Origin: Siminovitchia sp047228825
Lineage (GTDB): Bacteria > Bacillota > Bacilli > Bacillales > Bacillaceae_C
DNA length: 64,000 nucleotides
Assembly (NCBI RefSeq): GCF_047228825.1
Contig: NZ_JBFEGN010000003.1
Span: forward strand, 62,001 to 126,000
Direction of reading: 5' to 3'
Below the pieces are notes generated by a model, which was not told the DNA's origin, searched no databases, and saw only the letters and a list, made by a program, of their open reading frames with translations. The position numbers and the translations under genes are program-made. Each line of letters opens with the position of its first letter. Within the stretch, counting starts at the first letter, position 1. This document shows, piece after piece, positions 60,358-64,000 of the stretch.

Positions 60358-62253
60358 TTATTTCTTATCCATCAAATCGCTCCGATACTCTGCTGATTCA
60401 TAAAATCTGAGCAAATCCCCGTATATGATCTTATCCGAATAACTGAGCTCCGTACGGGCTTTCTCTTTGTATGGATCACAGAAAGATCCATCAACAGGCT
60501 GCTCCGTTTCTTTCGAATAACATGTATTATCCGTATAAACATAATCTTTTGTGACAAACCGTCCGTCACGGAAAACGGCAAAATCATGGTGATCTTTGGA
60601 AAACAGATCTTCACCGAATTGAATGCTATTTTTCGTATCGACTCCAAGTAAATGAAGGACCGTTGGCTTCAAGTCGATTTGGCCGCCCACTTTGGGGATC
60701 GTTTTTCCTTTTCCATGATCCGTCACGCCCGGTATATGAATGATCAACGGAACGCGTTGCAATTGCGCACTGACAAATGGCGTTACTTCTTTGCCAAGGT
60801 ATTGGCCCATCGCCTCATTATGATTTTCTGAAATGCCGTAATGGTCGCCATACATGACGATAATGGAATTTTCATACAGGCCTTCATCTTTTAATTTTTG
60901 AATGAAGTGTTTAACCGCCTCGTCGGTATACCGGACTGTTTGGAAATAACGGTTTAACGTTCCGCTTTTCGAATCATACTCGGGAATAAATTTGTCTTCT
61001 TCATCAAGCCTGAAAGGATGATGGTTCGTTAATGTGATCATTTTCGTATAGAACGGTTTTGGCATTTCTTTCATCAAGTCAACAGACTGCTCGAAAAATG
61101 GAATATCTTTCATTCCCCACCCTACAGAAATGTCCGGTGTGATGTTATAATCCGTTGCCGAATAAAAATGATCGTAACCAATTGCTTTATACATGATGTC
61201 CCGGTTCCAAAAGCTTTTGTTATTCGCATGCATGGTTGATGTGTAATAACCTTTATTACCTAAATTTTCGGCCATGGAATCATATTCATTTCCGGAATGC
61301 GTGAAAAATACGGCTCCGCGATTCAACGGATAAAGCGAGTTTTCAAGCAAAAACTCCGAATCGGAAGTTTTCCCCTGCCCCGTTTGATGATAAAAATTGT
61401 CAAAGTAATAGCTGTCCTTAATAAAGCTGTTTAAAAACGGCGTAATTTCTTCCCCGTATACATCGTTGTTAATCACAAACGATTGCACAGACTCCAAAGA
61501 AACCACAATTAAATTGCGGTCCTTGGCAATGCCGAACATGTCTTTGTCCGGTTTGACGTAATTGGCACGGACATAGTTGTCGATGTCAACAAGTTCACTG
61601 CCGTCTGCCATCGCCCTTTGTGCCGATGATTTGGATTGAAGAAATATGTCATATAAATGATAATTGTATGTTCCGAGGTTTTTAACAAGCATTTCCCTGT
61701 CAAACGTTCTCGTTAAAAGCTGCGGCCGCTCCGTTTCCGCCAGACCGATATTTAAAAATAGCAGCGCGAAGGCAACAAGAAAATATGCACGGCGGTTCAT
61801 TTTCTTAACCGGCACGAATTCTTTCACCTTGCGTTTATATTTCATTAACGCGCCCAAAACAAAGACATCCATAAAGTAAATGATGTCATACCAATGAATT
61901 TCGGTAAGTGCGCTGTCCCCCAGGTCGGCAAAGTTGCTCGTCTGGAACAAAACAGGCAACGTGATGAAATCTGTGAAAAATCTGTAAAATGCAATATTGG
62001 CATATAAAATAAATCCCAGGATGATGCTTGTGGCCATTACATACCGGTTTCTATTTTTCTCCTTATTAAAAAAGAATGCAATACCAAAAGCAAACAGCAA
62101 AAAGCTTAAAGGATTGATGAATAAAATAAGCTCCTGCATCAAGTTCTCGATTTTAATGTTAAAACTTGTTTTGTAAACGATGTATGTTTTTAGCCAGAGC
62201 ATTATGGCCGCTGCTGCCGGAATGGAGAGCTTTTCAAATTTAAGCCTGCTCAT
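60358..62253 (-). CDS. Lipoteichoic acid synthase family protein (LtaS/YqgS type)
   Basis: About 631 residues from the ATG at 62253, eight bases after AGGAGG; neighbouring ATGs at 62256 and 62259 are alternatives. Five transmembrane helices (first about 175 residues), then an extracellular sulfatase-fold domain. Catalytic Thr in GQGKTSDSEF, metal ligands in VVSLESVQSF and MYGDHYGISENH. An AQRA-type site after the last helix (SKSSAQRAM) suits signal-peptidase cleavage. Family members polymerise glycerolphosphate from phosphatidylglycerol. It follows yqgQ as yqgS does nearby in B. subtilis; whether it is a main LtaS, YqgS or a primase-like paralogue cannot be told from sequence alone. Confidence 0.9.
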   Translation of the reverse strand: MSRLKFEKLSIPAAAAIMLWLKTYIVYKTSFNIKIENLMQELILFINPLSFLLFAFGIAFFFNKEKNRNRYVMATSIILGFILYANIAFYRFFTDFITLPVLFQTSNFADLGDSALTEIHWYDIIYFMDVFVLGALMKYKRKVKEFVPVKKMNRRAYFLVAFALLFLNIGLAETERPQLLTRTFDREMLVKNLGTYNYHLYDIFLQSKSSAQRAMADGSELVDIDNYVRANYVKPDKDMFGIAKDRNLIVVSLESVQSFVINNDVYGEEITPFLNSFIKDSYYFDNFYHQTGQGKTSDSEFLLENSLYPLNRGAVFFTHSGNEYDSMAENLGNKGYYTSTMHANNKSFWNRDIMYKAIGYDHFYSATDYNITPDISVGWGMKDIPFFEQSVDLMKEMPKPFYTKMITLTNHHPFRLDEEDKFIPEYDSKSGTLNRYFQTVRYTDEAVKHFIQKLKDEGLYENSIIVMYGDHYGISENHNEAMGQYLGKEVTPFVSAQLQRVPLIIHIPGVTDHGKGKTIPKVGGQIDLKPTVLHLLGVDTKNSIQFGEDLFSKDHHDFAVFRDGRFVTKDYVYTDNTCYSKETEQPVDGSFCDPYKEKARTELSYSDKIIYGDLLRFYESAEYRSDLMDKK

Positions 62254-62559
62254 CATCATGACCTCCTGTTTGCTTCTCAAGCAGATCCACCTGTGTTTCC
62301 ATTTTATTGCAAATTGAAAAAGAAACTACGGTTTATCATAATATGATTCTTTTAAAAAATCAACTTTGGACTTTCCGGGAAAGAGGCCTGCCCATTTAGC
62401 CAACGTATGCTCTTTGCCTTATTATTAGACGTTTTGAAGCATAAAAAGTTGCATTTTTTACACGAAAATACGAAAAATCCAACTTTCCTCCCGTGAACAA
62501 ATAACTGTTTTGGCATAAATGAACGAGGTTTGAAACCCCCTTTTTCCCAATTGAATCTT
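62254..62559. other. About 300-base AT-rich gap between yqgQ and the LTA synthase gene
   Basis: Probably promoter and leader of the LTA synthase gene; a TTGGAT/TAAAAA pair with a 16-base spacer is a weak candidate. No ORF, RNA motif or clear terminator seen. Confidence 0.4.
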
Positions 62560-62760
62560 TTAATGGCCGCTTTTATATTTATTCAGCTCGCTTTTTATTA
62601 TGATCATCGCTTCCCGAAAATCTTGCGGTGTAATGAGTCCGGCCGCGTATATCTCCCTGACCTCTTCTTCCATCAACTGCAATTCGGCTTCTCTATCACC
62701 CAAATAAACAAAAATACCAAACCTCTTTAACAATTGCTGTACATCTAAAGCAGATTTCAC
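62560..62760 (-). CDS. yqgQ: DUF910 protein YqgQ
   Basis: 66 residues, GTG start at 62760 after AGGTGGTTTGA. Family pattern VQQLLKRFGIFVYLGDREAELQLMEEEVREIYAAGLI, three short helices. It lies 9 bases after gluP as in B. subtilis (yqgP-yqgQ). Function unknown; B. subtilis glcK, which normally follows, is absent here. Confidence 0.88.
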   Translation of the reverse strand: MKSALDVQQLLKRFGIFVYLGDREAELQLMEEEVREIYAAGLITPQDFREAMIIIKSELNKYKSGH

Positions 62761-62769
62761 TCAAACCAC

Positions 62770-64000
62770 CTATTGCCCCTTCAATTTATCCATAAATTCC
62801 TGATACATTTTTTTATCTGCCATCTTTTCGGCTTTCGCAGCATGCTCTTTTGCAAGATCCAGTCTGCCCTCATCGTAATAAAGCACGGCCAAATTAAAAT
62901 GTGCTTCAGGGAAGCCAGGCTCCATCTCAATGGCCTTTTGCAAATGTTTCTTGGCTTCCTCCCTTTGATGAAGCTGTATTTCCGTGTATGCAAGCCGGAA
63001 ATAGGTCACCGCGTCTCCTTTTCCCTCTGAAACCAACTGTGATAACATGTGATAAGCTGATTCGAATTCGCTGTTTTCGATTTGCTGCTGCGCCCGGGCA
63101 TTGATCACATCCGGACGGTCGGCATGATAGCCGCCGTATAAGGCAAACGTGACTGCAGCCGCGCCCGCAAGCAAAAACAATATTTGCGTGCCCCACTTTC
63201 TTTTCCCCGGAAAATGGACCATCCCCGTTGCCAGAAAGCCGCCGGCGAGCCCGCCGATATGCCCTGCATTATCGATGCCAGGGACTGTAAATCCGAAGAC
63301 AAGGTTTATCCCGATCAGGAAAAGGACATTGGTGCCAATTGTCCTGAAGAAAAGCTGTGTATTCATCACGCCAATATATAAAAGTGCCCCAAAACAGCCA
63401 AAAATGGCCCCGCTCGCCCCTGCCGAGAGATTATCCGTAAAAAGAAAGCTGGCAACAGAGCCGGCAAATCCCGAGAAAAGATAAATCCATAAAAATCGCA
63501 GGCGCCCAAACATTCTTTCAACAGTCGTTCCCAAATAATAGAGCGCCAAAGTGTTCATCAACAAATGCAAAAGCCCGATATGAAGAAAGATCGGCGTAAA
63601 AAAGCGCCACCATTCCCCCGCAAGGATTAACGGGTTGTATTTGGCCCCGAATTGAATAAGCGTTTCAACATTCGTGCTCCCGCCCTGCACCTCAACAAGC
63701 ATAAACATGAAGATTTGGACAGCCATAAAAACGTACGTGAAAAAAGGCTTGCCATACTCAAACAGGGCCCTTTCTTCCTTCTCCTGTTCCCGGGCATGGC
63801 GGATGACTTCTTCCTTCAGGGAATGATGTCCCAATGCGTGAAAGCTCATTTCGGGCAGCGGGACATCCCGCTTCAGAAGTGCTGCCATCCGGACAAAGGC
63901 ATGCTCTGCAGTTTCCCGTGCCAAAATAAGCGTTTCAACTTTTGTTTTCCCACTTCCGGTCGTATAAGGCTGTTCGATGATCCATTCATAATCATCGACT
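62770..64000 (-). CDS. gluP: Rhomboid intramembrane protease GluP (5' end outside window)
   Basis: Open to the window edge, at least 410 residues. A cytosolic N-terminal domain (partly missing), then seven helices of a rhomboid: the Ser-His dyad is GASGAIFGCFG and NAGHIGGLAGG, with WWRFFTPIFLHIGLLHLLMN. The C terminus has tetratricopeptide repeats (YFRLAYTEIQLHQREEAKKHL, AHFNLAVLYYDEGRLDLAKE). In B. subtilis GluP with FtsH takes part in membrane protein quality control and magnesium transporter turnover. A TTG at 63924 is not the true start because the frame continues upstream without a stop. Confidence 0.9.
   Translation of the reverse strand, partial: VDDYEWIIEQPYTTGSGKTKVETLILARETAEHAFVRMAALLKRDVPLPEMSFHALGHHSLKEEVIRHAREQEKEERALFEYGKPFFTYVFMAVQIFMFMLVEVQGGSTNVETLIQFGAKYNPLILAGEWWRFFTPIFLHIGLLHLLMNTLALYYLGTTVERMFGRLRFLWIYLFSGFAGSVASFLFTDNLSAGASGAIFGCFGALLYIGVMNTQLFFRTIGTNVLFLIGINLVFGFTVPGIDNAGHIGGLAGGFLATGMVHFPGKRKWGTQILFLLAGAAAVTFALYGGYHADRPDVINARAQQQIENSEFESAYHMLSQLVSEGKGDAVTYFRLAYTEIQLHQREEAKKHLQKAIEMEPGFPEAHFNLAVLYYDEGRLDLAKEHAAKAEKMADKKMYQEFMDKLKGQ

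Overview
The window is a chromosomal segment of an endospore-forming Bacillaceae species (low to moderate G+C). The evidence is spo0A, spoIVB, the complete eight-gene spoIIIA operon, the comG competence operon, many alternative TTG/GTG starts with strong AAGGAGG-type ribosome binding sites, and gene order that follows the Bacillus subtilis yqiW-to-yqgP region almost throughout. Most genes lie on the minus strand. No rRNA, tRNA, CRISPR array or intact insertion sequence was seen.

Layout. (1) 94-5753: bacilliredoxin brxB, then an adenosylcobalamin methylmalonyl-CoA mutase operon mutA-mutB-meaB. (2) 6005-11967: branched-chain keto-acid operon bcd-lpdV-bkdAA-bkdAB-bkdB, lacking ptb, buk and bkdR. 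It feeds branched acyl-CoAs to fatty-acid synthesis and propionyl-CoA toward the neighbouring mutase. (3) 12120-18038: yqzF, yqiK, spo0A, spoIVB, recN, argR. (4) 18148-25997: yqxC/tlyA, dxs, oapA, a noncoding 600-base gap that I read as the OLE RNA gene, ispA, xseB, xseA, folD, nusB. (5) 26121-33680: yqhY, accC, accB and spoIIIAH-AA. (6) 33681-37516: an insertion relative to B. subtilis holding structured noncoding DNA, a membrane diguanylate cyclase, an Rpn-family nuclease relic, shikimate kinase and type I dehydroquinase. (7) 37668-49180: efp, yqhT, yqhR, yqhP, yqhO, a B12-dependent ribonucleotide reductase behind paired NrdR boxes, yqhL, and the glycine cleavage operon behind a tandem glycine riboswitch. 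(8) 49573-54186: yqhH-yqhG, a 52-bp tandem repeat, an ECF sigma/anti-sigma pair and a coiled-coil protein where B. subtilis carries sin/tapA-sipW-tasA. (9) 54569-64000: yqzE, the comG operon, yqgY, yqgX, yqgW, an LTA-synthase-type enzyme, yqgQ and rhomboid protease gluP, cut by the window end.

The standout is the ispA - OLE RNA - oapA - dxs block. OLE is a large, highly structured RNA of extremophilic and anaerobic Gram-positives that works as a membrane ribonucleoprotein with OapA. Here the RNA candidate sits in the expected place, directly upstream of a four-helix DUF21-like membrane protein. Two adenosylcobalamin enzymes in one window (mutase and class II RNR) point to an organism that makes or imports B12. 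Starts were chosen by ribosome binding site spacing and remembered homologue N termini; no database search was run.
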